From: Bradyrhizobium ontarionense
GTDB lineage: Bacteria; Pseudomonadota; Alphaproteobacteria; Rhizobiales; Xanthobacteraceae
Reading direction: 5' to 3'
Length of the DNA: 64,000 bases
Assembly (NCBI RefSeq): GCF_021088345.1
Contig: NZ_CP088156.1
Coordinates: 1,984,001 to 2,048,000, forward strand
Shown here: one piece after another, positions 47,255 through 64,000 of the stretch
Numbering within the stretch: the first letter of the stretch is position 1
How the letters are laid out: every line of letters starts with the position of its first letter
The notes under the pieces: model-generated
Databases searched by the model: none
What the model was told of the DNA's origin: nothing
Seen by the model: the letters and a program-made list of their open reading frames with translations, nothing else
Program-made: the position numbers and the translations under genes

Positions 47255-49272
47255 TCGAGCCGGCTCGGCTGACGGCCCTGGTCGTCCCACAGCTTGCGAT
47301 AGACGCCATTCTTGGCCAGCAGCTCGGCGTGGCTGCCGCGCTCGATCGCCCGTCCCCCGGAGATGACGATGATCTCGTCCATCTCGACCACTGACGTCAG
47401 CCGGTGGGTCGACCAGATCATGGTGCGCCCCTTGGCAACCTTGAGCAGCGTGCGGTTGATCGCGGCTTCCGTGGTCTGGTCGAGCGCCGATGTCGCCTCG
47501 TCGAGCAGGAGCACGGACGGATTGCGGATGATGGCGCGCGCGATCGCGATGCGCTGGCGCTGGCCGCCGGACAGCGTGTCACCGCGCTCGCCGACGAGCG
47601 TGTCGTATTTCTGCGGCAGGCTCATGATGTAGCGGTGGATCTCGGCCTTCCTCGCGGCCTCCTCGACCTCCGCGTCGGTCGCGCCCTCCTTGCCGAGCCG
47701 GATGTTTTCGCGCAGCGACATGTTGAACAGCATGTTGTCCTGGAACACCACGGCCATGCTGCCGCGCAGCGAATCGCGCGTCACTTTCCGGATGTCGACG
47801 CCATCGATCGTGACCCGCCCATCGTCGGGCACATACAGCCGCAGAATCAGGTTGAGCAGCGTGCTCTTGCCGGAGCCCGAGGGACCGACGATCGCGATCC
47901 GCTTGCCAACGTCCAGCCTGAGGCTGAGATTGTCGAGCACCGGCGTCTCGCTGCCCTCATACTGAAAGCTGACGCGCTCGAAGGTGATGTCGTGACTGAT
48001 GCGTGGCAGATCCGGCGCGCCCGGCCTGTCGGCGCCCCGGGTCGGCTCGTCCAGGAGCTCCTGCATGTGGCGGATCGCGGCCGCCGAGGAGATCGAGACC
48101 GGGAGGAAATGCATGACGTGGGCGATGTTGTAGGACACCTCCCAGAACGCGCTCTCGAAGGTCACGAAGGTGCCGATCGTGATCTGGCCCTTGGTGGCCA
48201 GATAGGCGCCGAGGGCGAGCACGACCAGGTGCAGCAGCAGCACGGCGATAGTGACGGTGCGTTCGACCATGGTCGAGAGGAACATCGCGTCCGCAATCTT
48301 CCGCCGCGCCTCGTCGTTGCGGAAGGTGAACCAGCCGAACACCTTGCGATGCAGGCTGAAGGCCTTGATGACCGCCTGCGCCGCGACGTTCTCCTGGATG
48401 ACGCCGAGCAGCGACGCCTCGTTGAGCTTCTGCTCGTAATTGGCCTGCACCGCCTTCGGCGTCAGGATGCGCGGGCCGATCAGGGTGATCGGAAACACCA
48501 GGAGCGCGATCACGGCGAGCTGCCAGTTCAGGAACAGCATCAGGATGATGCCGGCAATAAGCTCGAGGAGCGGCAGCGCGGCACTGTTGGCGAAGGTCTT
48601 GACCACACCCTCGAAGGCCGACATGTCGACCGAGAAGCGCGACAGGATCTCACCGCGCTTGGTGCGCTGGAAATAGGCCGCAGGCAGGTTCTGCACGTGA
48701 TCGAACAGACGCGTGCGGACGTCGGAGATGACGCAGGCCGCAAGGCGCGCGTCCCACCGCTCGTAAACGACGGCAACGATCGAGGTGAAGATGCCGGCCG
48801 CGGCCAGCACCCCGAGGATCCGATAGAGCGCCTCGAAATCCTCCTCGCCGAGCGCGTCGTCGATCAGGAACTTCAGGCTGAGCGGCATGATGACGTTGAA
48901 CAGCGTCTCGATCAGGACGCCGATCGCCACCAAAGCCATCATCTTCTTGTATTTGGCAAGCAGCGGCGAGACGAAGCCGTAGATGGTGGCAAGCGCGCCG
49001 GCGGCCTCGCGGGCCGTATAGACGACGAGTTCCTCGTCGTCGTCATCATCGTCGAGATCGAGGTCGGCCTCTTCGCCGTCCTCCTCCTCGTCGTCATCCT
49101 CATCATCGACGGCTGGCGCCTTGTCGGCGGTTGGCGCCTTCGTCGTCCCGGGTTTTGGAACCGCGGGCTTGGCCGCCGCCGGCTGGCCCGTCCGCCGCAT
49201 GTCCAGATCATCAGCAGGATCAACTGCCGAAGCGGACTTCCGATTTTCCGGCACTGAAGATTTGGGCGCCAT
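47191..49272 (-). CDS. ABC exporter (fused permease-ATPase) with acidic N- and C-terminal tails
   Basis: The 693-residue half-transporter has a six-helix exporter membrane domain (about 95-410) and an ATPase domain with Walker A GPSGSGKSTL (~463), the LSGGQRQRIAIARA signature (~567), Walker B LLLDEATSAL (~588) and the switch His in STHRLTSV. It would work as a dimer exporting a lipid, glycan or peptide. The layout resembles MsbA/cyclic beta-glucan exporters. Two acidic low-complexity stretches are unusual: residues ~56-81 (DDEDDDEEEDGEEADLDL) and the last ~18 residues (poly-Asp). The C-terminal codons overlap the flavoprotein gene. Confidence 0.93.
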   Translation of the reverse strand: MAPKSSVPENRKSASAVDPADDLDMRRTGQPAAAKPAVPKPGTTKAPTADKAPAVDDEDDDEEEDGEEADLDLDDDDDDEELVVYTAREAAGALATIYGFVSPLLAKYKKMMALVAIGVLIETLFNVIMPLSLKFLIDDALGEEDFEALYRILGVLAAAGIFTSIVAVVYERWDARLAACVISDVRTRLFDHVQNLPAAYFQRTKRGEILSRFSVDMSAFEGVVKTFANSAALPLLELIAGIILMLFLNWQLAVIALLVFPITLIGPRILTPKAVQANYEQKLNEASLLGVIQENVAAQAVIKAFSLHRKVFGWFTFRNDEARRKIADAMFLSTMVERTVTIAVLLLHLVVLALGAYLATKGQITIGTFVTFESAFWEVSYNIAHVMHFLPVSISSAAAIRHMQELLDEPTRGADRPGAPDLPRISHDITFERVSFQYEGSETPVLDNLSLRLDVGKRIAIVGPSGSGKSTLLNLILRLYVPDDGRVTIDGVDIRKVTRDSLRGSMAVVFQDNMLFNMSLRENIRLGKEGATDAEVEEAARKAEIHRYIMSLPQKYDTLVGERGDTLSGGQRQRIAIARAIIRNPSVLLLDEATSALDQTTEAAINRTLLKVAKGRTMIWSTHRLTSVVEMDEIIVISGGRAIERGSHAELLAKNGVYRKLWDDQGRQPSRLDQADDDSDDDDDDDDDDDDEE
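47195..47247. repeat. Trinucleotide (TCA/TCG)n run in overlapping gene ends
   Basis: About 17 consecutive TCN codons on the plus strand (mainly TCA and TCG, with one CTG interruption near the end) give poly-Ser at the end of the flavoprotein. The same bases read on the minus strand as GAT/GAC codons give poly-Asp at the end of the ABC transporter. Six TCA units in a row are uninterrupted. It is a potential slippage site that stays in frame for both genes. Confidence 0.9.
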
Positions 49273-49470
49273 GCAACGAACCGATCCTGCACGGCCAGCA
49301 TGACCGTCACGGATTAAAGCGGCCCGGCTTTAACATCTGTGTCTGCCTGCCGCCAGCATTCTCGCGACACGGCGCCGCACCGGCTCCGACCACGGCGCGC
49401 CGCTGTCGCGCAATCAGCACAGTCGGTGAGTTTCGGAGCGCGACTGGGAGCGACGACGCACCGTCCCCGC

Positions 49471-51528
49471 CTAGTCCTCGTCGTCCTCGATCTTGTCGAA
49501 GAAGGAGTAGCGCAGGCTGTCCGCGTCCGCATACCACTGGCCCGGCCCCTTGTTGGCCGCGAGCGTCGCGGCCCATACCTCGTCGGTACAGTCGCGGCGA
49601 TGCATTGCGAGATCGAAGCCGTTGCCGAAGAACAGCTCCGACCACTCCCACCAGGTGCCGAGCTTCTTGACACCGCGCAGCAGGTCGTAGCGGTCGACGA
49701 GCGCCGGCGCCATGTCAGAGGTGATCGAGCCGAACACCAGGCCGGTCTTGACCACGCGATTGAGCTCACGAATCGCTCGCGCAACCTGTTTGTCGCCGAG
49801 GTGGCAGAGGCTGGTCTCGAAAACGAAGTCGAACTCGCCGGCCTTGAACGGCATGTCGATGATCGAGCCGAGCTTGTTGTACTTCCTGAGCGCCTTGGGC
49901 GTCTTGCCGTGGATGTAGCGGTTGTTCTCGATGCCCCAGGCGTCGATTCCACGCTCGCGCAAGGCGCCCACCAGCTCGCCGCTGGCGGAGCCGGCCACCA
50001 GCAACTTGTAGCCTTTGCCCTTGTTCCAAACGATCTTGATCAGATTTGTCAGGTAATCCGGGTCCGTGAAGTGCGCCCAAGCCTCGCTGTAGGGGCCCTG
50101 CCCGCGATAATTGTCGAAATAGCCACGATCGATCTTGTCCGACAGCGGCGTCTCGGCCTGCGAACGGGCACGGCGCAGCCGCATCATCTCGGTCAGGATG
50201 ATGTCGGTCGCGGCATCGGACGAATCGAGTAGCCCGTTCAGCGTCGAATCGAACAGATAGTCGCCGACCACCACGATCCCAGGATGCTCCTTGGGCTCGG
50301 GCCGGTGATTCGTCATCACGTCGCGCGCGGGCAATCCGCCAGGGAGCGCATTCACCGACGACAGCCAGCGATGGATCCTGCCTTCCATGAAATGCGCCCG
50401 CGCATCGCCCAGCGCCGCGGGGAGCGACTTCAGCGCGGCCTCGATCAGCTCCTCGTCCGAGAGGTTGGCAAAGGCCAGCGCGTCGGAGCCGGCGATGAGC
50501 CAGTTCAACACACCATGCTTGCCGACGTCGTGGCGCGAGCCCTCATTGTAGATGCAGCAGCCGCCGAAGGCCTCGGACATGAACCAGGAGCCGGGAATCT
50601 TATCGCCCCAGAACGGCGCGTCGAACAGGATCGAGACGCGCAGGTAGTGCGCGGGACGGTCGAAATAGGCGACGTGCTTGACCATCGACTTGCGCAGGCC
50701 CTCGCCCTCCCAGCCGACGGTCGACAACCAGGAATGCGGCAGACAGATCAGCACGAGATCGAACTCGCGCGTCTCCGGTCCCTTGCCGTTCATCATGTTG
50801 AGCCGGTAGCGGCCGGAGTCCGTCTTGCCGACGCGGAGCACGCGATGATTGAGCTGGATGTCGGCGTCAACCTCGGAGCGGAGGCACTCGATCAGCTGCT
50901 CGTTGCCGTTCTGGATCGAGTACAGGCCGATATAGTTGTCGATATCCATCACGAAGTTCTTGAGCGCATTGAGCCCGTTGGTGTTGTGCGCCTCGGTTGC
51001 GAGGTCCGAGCGTGACATCACCTTGAAGAAGCGCTTCGCCGTGGGATCCTCGACCTCCTTGTCGAGCAGTTCCTCGCAGGTGACGAACGCCCACGGGTGC
51101 TCGTTGTCGTGGGCGCCGACACCCTCATAGTATTGGACCGGTGACATCACCTCGGTGCAGCGCTTGCGAAACGCCTCGACCGCCGCCGCCGTTTTCGGCC
51201 CGTATTTGCGGCGCAGCCCGGGCACGTCGTCGAGTAGCTCGCCATCGAGCTGAACCTGCAGCGCGTCCATTGGAATGGTCTGCAGGCCGAAATGCTGGAT
51301 CAGCTCACGCAGCGGATCGGGACCGGTCATCGAGTAGTCGTAGATTTCGGCGACGCCAGCCTCGTACATGGCCGGTGCACTGTCGAACTTGCGCGTGACG
51401 ATCTTGCCGCCAAGCCGATCGGACGCTTCGAAGATCGTCACCTTGCAGAGATCGCCGAGTTTGCGCCTCAAATACCAGGCGCTCATCAGGCCGCCGGGAC
51501 CGCCACCAACAATCGCAAGGTCAAGCAT
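49471..51528 (-). CDS. Flavin amine oxidase fused to a class I methyltransferase
   Basis: The 685-residue protein has two enzyme parts. Residues 1-~450 form a flavin-containing amine-oxidase/NAD(P)-binding-8 type module: VGGGPGGLMSAWYLRR at 7-22, EASDRLGGKI and, near 420, VVVGDYLFDSTLNGLLDSSD as the second FAD contact. Residues ~480-675 form a SAM-dependent methyltransferase: LLVAGSASGELVGALRERGI from ~509 (motif I), the acidic GIENN, and DMPFKAGEFDFVFETSLCHL (motif IV-like). The frame is continuous with no internal start or stop. The substrate is unknown. It lies upstream of the ABC exporter gene with a 198-bp gap that shows no other gene. Confidence 0.88.
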   Translation of the reverse strand: MLDLAIVGGGPGGLMSAWYLRRKLGDLCKVTIFEASDRLGGKIVTRKFDSAPAMYEAGVAEIYDYSMTGPDPLRELIQHFGLQTIPMDALQVQLDGELLDDVPGLRRKYGPKTAAAVEAFRKRCTEVMSPVQYYEGVGAHDNEHPWAFVTCEELLDKEVEDPTAKRFFKVMSRSDLATEAHNTNGLNALKNFVMDIDNYIGLYSIQNGNEQLIECLRSEVDADIQLNHRVLRVGKTDSGRYRLNMMNGKGPETREFDLVLICLPHSWLSTVGWEGEGLRKSMVKHVAYFDRPAHYLRVSILFDAPFWGDKIPGSWFMSEAFGGCCIYNEGSRHDVGKHGVLNWLIAGSDALAFANLSDEELIEAALKSLPAALGDARAHFMEGRIHRWLSSVNALPGGLPARDVMTNHRPEPKEHPGIVVVGDYLFDSTLNGLLDSSDAATDIILTEMMRLRRARSQAETPLSDKIDRGYFDNYRGQGPYSEAWAHFTDPDYLTNLIKIVWNKGKGYKLLVAGSASGELVGALRERGIDAWGIENNRYIHGKTPKALRKYNKLGSIIDMPFKAGEFDFVFETSLCHLGDKQVARAIRELNRVVKTGLVFGSITSDMAPALVDRYDLLRGVKKLGTWWEWSELFFGNGFDLAMHRRDCTDEVWAATLAANKGPGQWYADADSLRYSFFDKIEDDED

Positions 51529-51776
51529 CGAAGTTCCGCTATCTCCGGTCGTCCACGACGTCGCCGGTCTTCCATGTCACGGGTCCCGCCACCCTGGGGC
51601 TCGATCGGCCATAGCGTAACCGGTTCGCACAGCGTTTGCGCTCGAGCAAATCGGCGCATCATCATTGCCGTCGACGGAAATCACTTCGGCGTATCAGATC
51701 ATCCCAAAAGCGCCTCTGTCCCTGAAGGGAAGATGAACAACGGGGCTGCAGCGCGGCAACAGGAGAAGAAAATGTC

Positions 51777-51805
51777 AAAAAAAGGCCGGCAAGCGCCGGC
51801 CTTTT
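51777..51805 (-). terminator. Rho-independent terminator after rpoC
   Basis: On the minus strand GGCCGGC-GCTT-GCCGGCC is followed by TTTTTTT, about 60 bp after the rpoC stop. The plus strand shows TTTT after the same stem, so it could also act in reverse. The rest of the 338-bp gap (51529-51866) has no gene. Confidence 0.9.
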
Positions 51806-51866
51806 CTATGGTCGATGAACGTACGGCAGACCCCGGCACCGTTCCGGGTCCGCCGTCGACGTCCGT

Positions 51867-56066
<4,200 letters not shown>

Positions 56067-56161
56067 CGTATTCTCCTCGCAGGCCGATCGGGGGTCGGCC
56101 GCAAATTCGAAGATCTCTTGCAGGCGACGCCCTGTCCTGACCCGCGGAGAAGGCGCCGGCA

Positions 56162-56184
56162 CCCGGCCGTCCGTGACGGCCGGG
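56162..56184. repeat. Intercistronic hairpin between rpoB and rpoC
   Basis: CCCGGCCGTC-CGT-GACGGCCGGG is a perfect 10-bp stem with a 3-nt loop, 15 bp after the rpoB stop. There is no U-tract. It most likely affects mRNA stability or processing between the two subunit genes. Confidence 0.7.
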
Positions 56185-56198
56185 CCTGATGTCTTGGC

Positions 56199-60317
<4,119 letters not shown>

Positions 60318-60863
60318 CGTGGCCTCTCATTTCGTCGCCCGGAGGGGCGAACCTTCCGAAACAGCGGCTGCCACCGCCCCTTCGGGTTGAATTTCGATCC
60401 ATCTCAAAGGTCAGAAGCCCGAATCGCGGAACGGAAACGTCCCAGATCTGTTCTTCAAACCGCCAAAACGCAAAACGACGCGCGAGGCGCGAGGACGCAC
60501 CCGCTCGTCATAACCATCTCGTCACGGACTGCAAAAGCCCGAAATTGCCTATCTCCCAACGGCCACGGACGGAGACGCGACTCCCCCGATCAACCGGCTT
60601 TTCGTGCTGCCGACCCAATATGGGCCGACCGCAACCGAGATTCGAGGGGGAAGCCCCACGATCTCCACACTTTTTCGTGTTCGACCCACAACAGGCGGTC
60701 CCGTTGCACGCCTTTTGCAGCAATTCCGGGCCGAGCCCGACACCCCTGCAAAACTCCTCTCCTCGACGATGACCGGGCGATGTTACCGCCCGATCACCAT
60801 ATTCTCTGGGAACCACACGCTCGCCGCACGGCTGCCGCGGGTTCCTCTCAGGCAATCTTTCGA
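60318..60863 (-). other. Long rplL-rpoB intergenic spacer
   Basis: These 546 bp between the rplL stop and rpoB start contain no supportable gene. A stem CGGGCG/CGCCCG at 60774-60792, 70-90 nt after rplL, is followed on the minus strand by a few T residues. It may act as a weak attenuator or RNase-processing site as in E. coli, where rplL-rpoB attenuation lowers rpoBC expression. The region is longer than the 320 bp in E. coli. Confidence 0.4.
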
Positions 60864-61235
60864 TTACTTGAGCTCGACCTTGGCGCCAGCCTTCTCGAGC
60901 TGACCCTTGATCTTCTCGGCCTCGTCCTTGTTGACGCCTTCCTTGACCGGCTTCGGCGCGCCCTCGACCAGGTCCTTGGCTTCCTTCAGGCCCAGGCCGG
61001 TGATGGCGCGGACTTCCTTGATGACCTCGATCTTCTTGTCGCCGGCGCCGGCCAGGACAACGGTGAACTCGGTCTTCTCTTCCACCGGAGCGGCGGCGGC
61101 AGCGGCCGGGCCAGCAACCGCAACGGCGGCAGCGGCGGACACGCCCCACTTCTCTTCCAGGAGCTTCGCGAGCTCGGCGGCCTCGAGAACGGTGAGCGAG
61201 GACAGGTCGTCGACGATTTTCTGCAAGTCAGCCAT
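60864..61235 (-). CDS. rplL: 50S ribosomal protein L7/L12
   Basis: The 123-residue stalk protein begins [20 protein letters not shown]. It has an Ala/Pro-rich hinge ([20 protein letters not shown]) and the C-terminal factor-binding domain ([20 protein letters not shown]). It recruits EF-Tu and EF-G as dimers on L10. It is 60 bp downstream of rplJ. Confidence 0.98.
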   Translation of the reverse strand: MADLQKIVDDLSSLTVLEAAELAKLLEEKWGVSAAAAVAVAGPAAAAAAPVEEKTEFTVVLAGAGDKKIEVIKEVRAITGLGLKEAKDLVEGAPKPVKEGVNKDEAEKIKGQLEKAGAKVELK

Positions 61236-61295
61236 TGATCTACTTCCTTAAGATGGTTCGGTTCGAAACCAGGTTTTGAGTGTTTGCGAAGGGCG

Positions 61296-61814
61296 TCAGG
61301 CCGCTTCGCCCTTTGAGGCATGAGCCTGAATGACGCGCGCGACCTTGGCCGCGGGTGCGTTGGCGAGCTGAGCGAGCTTGGTCGCCGGAGCCTGGATCAG
61401 GCCGACGAGCTTGGCGCGCAGTTCGTCCAGCGACGGCAGCGAGGCAAGCGCCTTGACGCTGTCGACATTCAGGACGGTTTTACCCATCGAACCGCCGAGG
61501 ATGACGAACTTTTCGTTCGCCTTGGCGAATTCCATGGCAACCTTGGGCGCCGCGACAGGATCGTTCGAAGTTGCGATCACGGTCGGCCCCTTCAACAGGG
61601 GACCGATGCCGACGACGTCCGTGCCTTCAAGAGCAATTTTGGCGAGACGGTTCTTCGAGACCTTCACGGTCGCACCAGCCTGCCTCATCTGCGTGCGCAG
61701 CTTCTGCATCTGGGCCACGGTGAGGCCGGAATAGTGAGCGACGACCGCGACGCCCGTGGTCTTGAAGACCTCGTGCAGCTCCTCGACCGCCTCTTTCTTT
61801 GCCGCTCGTTCCAC
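61296..61814 (-). CDS. rplJ: 50S ribosomal protein L10
   Basis: The 172-residue L10 is read from a GTG ([21 protein letters not shown]) with GAGAGAG upstream. The next in-frame ATG is 60 codons earlier, in non-conserved sequence. It contains [20 protein letters not shown] and ends with the helix that binds L7/L12 dimers. In many bacteria L10-(L7/L12) binds the mRNA leader to repress itself. A leader exists here but the structure was not verified. Confidence 0.96.
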   Translation of the reverse strand: MERAAKKEAVEELHEVFKTTGVAVVAHYSGLTVAQMQKLRTQMRQAGATVKVSKNRLAKIALEGTDVVGIGPLLKGPTVIATSNDPVAAPKVAMEFAKANEKFVILGGSMGKTVLNVDSVKALASLPSLDELRAKLVGLIQAPATKLAQLANAPAAKVARVIQAHASKGEAA

Positions 61815-62443
61815 AGCAAGCTCTCTCCGGTTGGCGGCCTTCGCCCGAAAGCGGGACCGCCGGGTTAAACCCGCCGCCCCGCCAAACCCGACCTCTGGAC
61901 ACAATGACCCCAAGGACACGTCAGGCAGCGCGACGATGAATAGCCTGCCCTTCCGAAGGCCTCTCGGCCCAGGGAGTGTCGAGGTTCGAACCAAACACGC
62001 ATTCCACCGCGACGAGCGCTGCGGAGATGCCGAAATCCGGTCTTCACCCGTCTATGCAGGCCGCATGATTAAGCCGTTGAGGAAATTGGATTTCCGCGCC
62101 GGCGCCTGCAGTCTCGGACAGGATCGGAGTGATCGGCGAACCGATCTCCCCTGCGGCATTTTCGAGAGCAGAAAGGTCCTCCTTCCTTCCGAGTCATCCA
62201 AAGCGGATATCCTCAAAAGGAATGTGGCTCCCCTCAACTTTCGGAATGCACGCACGAGCGTGCCAGCAAAAGCCAGCCCGCTCGGAGGACGGTTCTTTAA
62301 CCCCTCGATCGCGACTTGCCAAGAGCAAAAATCGCACCAGTTCGCATGAGCTGGCAAATCGCCAGCTCATTCCGCGCGCCCGGACCGCTCGGCGTTGCGC
62401 AGCCGACCGACGTTCAGCAGACTGACGCCGCAACGCGATCCGG
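61815..62443 (-). other. Leader and promoter region of rplJL-rpoBC
   Basis: These 629 bp between the cytochrome gene and rplJ hold no supportable gene. They must contain the promoter and leader of rplJL-rpoBC, and possibly an L10 leader near the gene. I found no convincing -35/-10 pair. A palindrome lies at 62346-62370. Confidence 0.4.
62346..62370. repeat. Perfect inverted repeat downstream of the cytochrome gene
   Basis: ATGAGCTGGC and GCCAGCTCAT form a perfect 10-bp stem around AAATC, 74 bp after the stop of the cytochrome c gene. A short T-run (ATTTTTG) follows about 15 bp later on the minus strand. It may terminate the molybdenum hydroxylase operon, though the distance to the T-run is too long for a classical terminator. 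Confidence 0.5.
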
Positions 62444-63091
62444 TCAACCCTTCGGGCAAGCGGCGCCAGCGTCGACCCAGGCCTTGATCAGCTCGCCGAA
62501 CTGCTTCTGAGTGCCCGGCGCCGGCGTTCGCCCCGCCCCCGGATTCCATCCCCAGCCGACCAGCTCATCCTCAGCCATATGGTGAACCAGCTCGGCCATG
62601 GTCTTGCCGCCGTTGAGCTTGGGATCCTTGATCTGCGCGCAGATCTGGCCGAGCGACCGGCCCTGCCAAGCCATCTCGATCGGCGCCAGCTGCCACTTCG
62701 GATTGCCGGGTACACGGGCCGCGTCGAAGTTGGCCTCGTGGTGACAGGTCGTACAGGCGAGTCCGCTGGGAGCGCCCATGCCGGCCTCACCACGGACCAC
62801 CAGCGGCTGATGCGGAATCATCCGATCGGTCTGCGTCGGCCGATCGCCGGCCGGATGGCAGTTCATGCAGCGCGGCGACTGCAACACCTTGCTGGCCTCC
62901 TCGAACAGCGCCACAGCGCGCAGGTCGCGGCTTTTTATGTCCGTGAAAGCCGACGCCGGCTTCAGGTCCGCAGCGAGCCTAGTCGGCTCGGGAGCGGCAT
63001 CGGCGCGCTCGGGCGCAGTGAACACGACGAGGGCGGCCGCGGAAAGGCTGCCGGCGAGCAGCGCGGCAGCGCCAAGCTTTGCCAGCGTCAT
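62444..63091 (-). CDS. Periplasmic dihaem cytochrome c
   Basis: The 215-residue protein starts MTLAKLGAAALLAGSLSAAA, a signal or anchor sequence, and has two haem-attachment motifs, C75-MN-C78-H79 and C113-TT-C116-H117. The C-terminal half (WQGRSLGQICAQIKDPKLNG, then ELVHHMAEDELVGWGWNPGA) matches proteins annotated beside isoquinoline 1-oxidoreductase-like enzymes. It probably accepts electrons from the molybdenum hydroxylase. Its start overlaps the hydroxylase stop by 4 bp (ATGA), so translation is coupled. Confidence 0.87.
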   Translation of the reverse strand: MTLAKLGAAALLAGSLSAAALVVFTAPERADAAPEPTRLAADLKPASAFTDIKSRDLRAVALFEEASKVLQSPRCMNCHPAGDRPTQTDRMIPHQPLVVRGEAGMGAPSGLACTTCHHEANFDAARVPGNPKWQLAPIEMAWQGRSLGQICAQIKDPKLNGGKTMAELVHHMAEDELVGWGWNPGAGRTPAPGTQKQFGELIKAWVDAGAACPKG

Positions 63092-64000
63092 GCCGTGTCT
63101 CCCGGCCGGATCGGCAATTGTGTCGGTCGCGGCAGGCCGAGCTTGGCCATCGCATTGGCGACGGCGGGTCCGAGCGGCGGCACGCCGGGCTCGCCGACCC
63201 CCGATGGCTTTTCGGTCGACGACACGATGGCGACCTCGATCTCCGGCATCTCGTTGATGCGCAGCGACCGGTAGGTATCGAAATTGCCGGAGACCGGACG
63301 GCCTTCGTCGAGCGGCTGCTGGGCATAGAGGATGTGTCCGAGGGCAAAGCCGATGCCGCCCTCCATCTGCGCCCGGATGATGTCCGGGTTGACCGCAACG
63401 CCGCAGTCGACGGCACACCACACCTTGTGCACGACCGGCCCATCGGCGCCCATCGACAGCTCGACCACCTGGGCCACGAAGGTATTGAAGCTCTCGACCA
63501 CCGCCACGCCGCGGGCGCGGCCGGCTTCGACCTTCGCGCCCTTCCAGTTGGCAAGCTCGGCGACCGCCTTGAGCACGCCGGCATGGCGCGGCTTGTCGGC
63601 CATCATTGCGAGCCGCCCCTCGACCGGGTCCTGGCCGGCAGCTTCGAGCAGCTGATCGACGAACGCCTCGACCGCATAGCCGGTATGGGTGTGGCCGACC
63701 GAGCGCCACCACAGCACGGGCACGCCGACATCGACCTGATGCAGGTCACAACGGAAGTTCGGCACCTGGTACGGGATCTCGTTCGATCCCTCATAGGCGG
63801 TCGAATCGAGGCCGTTCTTCAGGGTCATCGCCTCGAACGGCGAGCCCTTCATGATCGACTGGCCGACGATCGTATCCGACCACGCCACGATCTTGCCGTC
63901 GCGGACCACGCCGCGCATGCGATGCAGGCTGAACGGCCGGTAGTAGCCGCCGCGCATGTCGTCCTCGCGGGTCCACACCAGCTTGACCGGACGGCCCGGC
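63088..64000 (-). CDS. Molybdopterin-binding xanthine dehydrogenase-family subunit (partial, 5' end outside window)
   Basis: The visible 304 codons are the C-terminal part of a molybdenum hydroxylase large subunit (isoquinoline 1-oxidoreductase beta-like). It contains PVKLVWTREDDMRGGYYRPF, the substrate-channel region WWRSVGHTHTGYAVEAFVDQ, and the catalytic Glu in SGVGEPGVPPLGPAVANAM. The frame stays open to the window edge, so the N-terminal part lies beyond 64000. These enzymes hydroxylate N-heterocycles or oxidise aldehydes with a Mo-cofactor and pass electrons through a 2Fe-2S subunit to cytochrome c. The substrate here is unknown. Confidence 0.9.
   Translation of the reverse strand, partial: PGRPVKLVWTREDDMRGGYYRPFSLHRMRGVVRDGKIVAWSDTIVGQSIMKGSPFEAMTLKNGLDSTAYEGSNEIPYQVPNFRCDLHQVDVGVPVLWWRSVGHTHTGYAVEAFVDQLLEAAGQDPVEGRLAMMADKPRHAGVLKAVAELANWKGAKVEAGRARGVAVVESFNTFVAQVVELSMGADGPVVHKVWCAVDCGVAVNPDIIRAQMEGGIGFALGHILYAQQPLDEGRPVSGNFDTYRSLRINEMPEIEVAIVSSTEKPSGVGEPGVPPLGPAVANAMAKLGLPRPTQLPIRPGDTA

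Overview
The window looks like a chromosomal segment of a Bradyrhizobium-type alphaproteobacterium. The evidence is the high G+C content, the typical alphaproteobacterial ribosomal and RNA polymerase gene order, a FixK/FNR-type box, an ATP12 chaperone gene, and several families of long palindromic intergenic repeats of the kind seen in Bradyrhizobiaceae. The genus is inferred from protein character and repeats, not from a search. No rRNA, tRNA or CRISPR array was seen.

Region 1 (1-26 kb) is a mosaic. It starts with a palindromic repeat, decayed sequence, and a Phd-type antitoxin whose VapC partner is broken. Next come a Tat-exported DUF4253 protein, a divergent SDR/AraC pair, an exported dienelactone-hydrolase-like enzyme, a sulfotransferase, and a fliK/flhX/class D beta-lactamase group with a decayed tandem copy of flhX-bla. 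Older chromosomal genes follow (ATP12 chaperone, RluC-like pseudouridine synthase, rarA, Do-family protease). They are interleaved with accessory genes: an esterase, a periplasmic metallo-beta-lactamase-fold hydrolase behind a FixK-like box, a HAD phosphatase, an HxlR/quinone oxidoreductase pair, an IS110-type transposase, a ClC antiporter, a damaged DUF1330 gene and a second SDR. A free-standing 57-residue sigma-70 region 1.1-like protein (12262-12435) stands out.

Region 2 (26-45.4 kb, all minus strand) is the fused str-S10-spc-alpha cluster: rpsL-rpsG-fusA-tuf-rpsJ-rplCDWB-rpsS-rplV-rpsC-rplP-rpmC-rpsQ-rplNXE-rpsNH-rplFR-rpsE-rpmD-rplO-secY-adk-rpsM-rpsK-rpoA-rplQ. It has a candidate promoter about 400 nt upstream of rpsL and a clear terminator after rplQ. 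Mobile palindromes sit in several of its intergenic gaps. The adk product carries an 89-residue histone H1-like Lys/Ala tail.

Region 3 (46-51.5 kb) holds three genes between the str operon and rpoBC: a flavoprotein hydroxylase-like enzyme, an acidic-tailed ABC exporter, and a flavin amine oxidase fused to a methyltransferase. The first two converge and share a trinucleotide repeat that encodes poly-Ser on one strand and poly-Asp on the other.

Region 4 (51.8-64 kb, minus strand) is rplJ-rplL-rpoB-rpoC with a strong terminator after rpoC. Upstream of rplJ, where rplKA would be expected, lie a dihaem cytochrome c and the 3' part of a molybdenum hydroxylase large subunit. The latter runs off the window.
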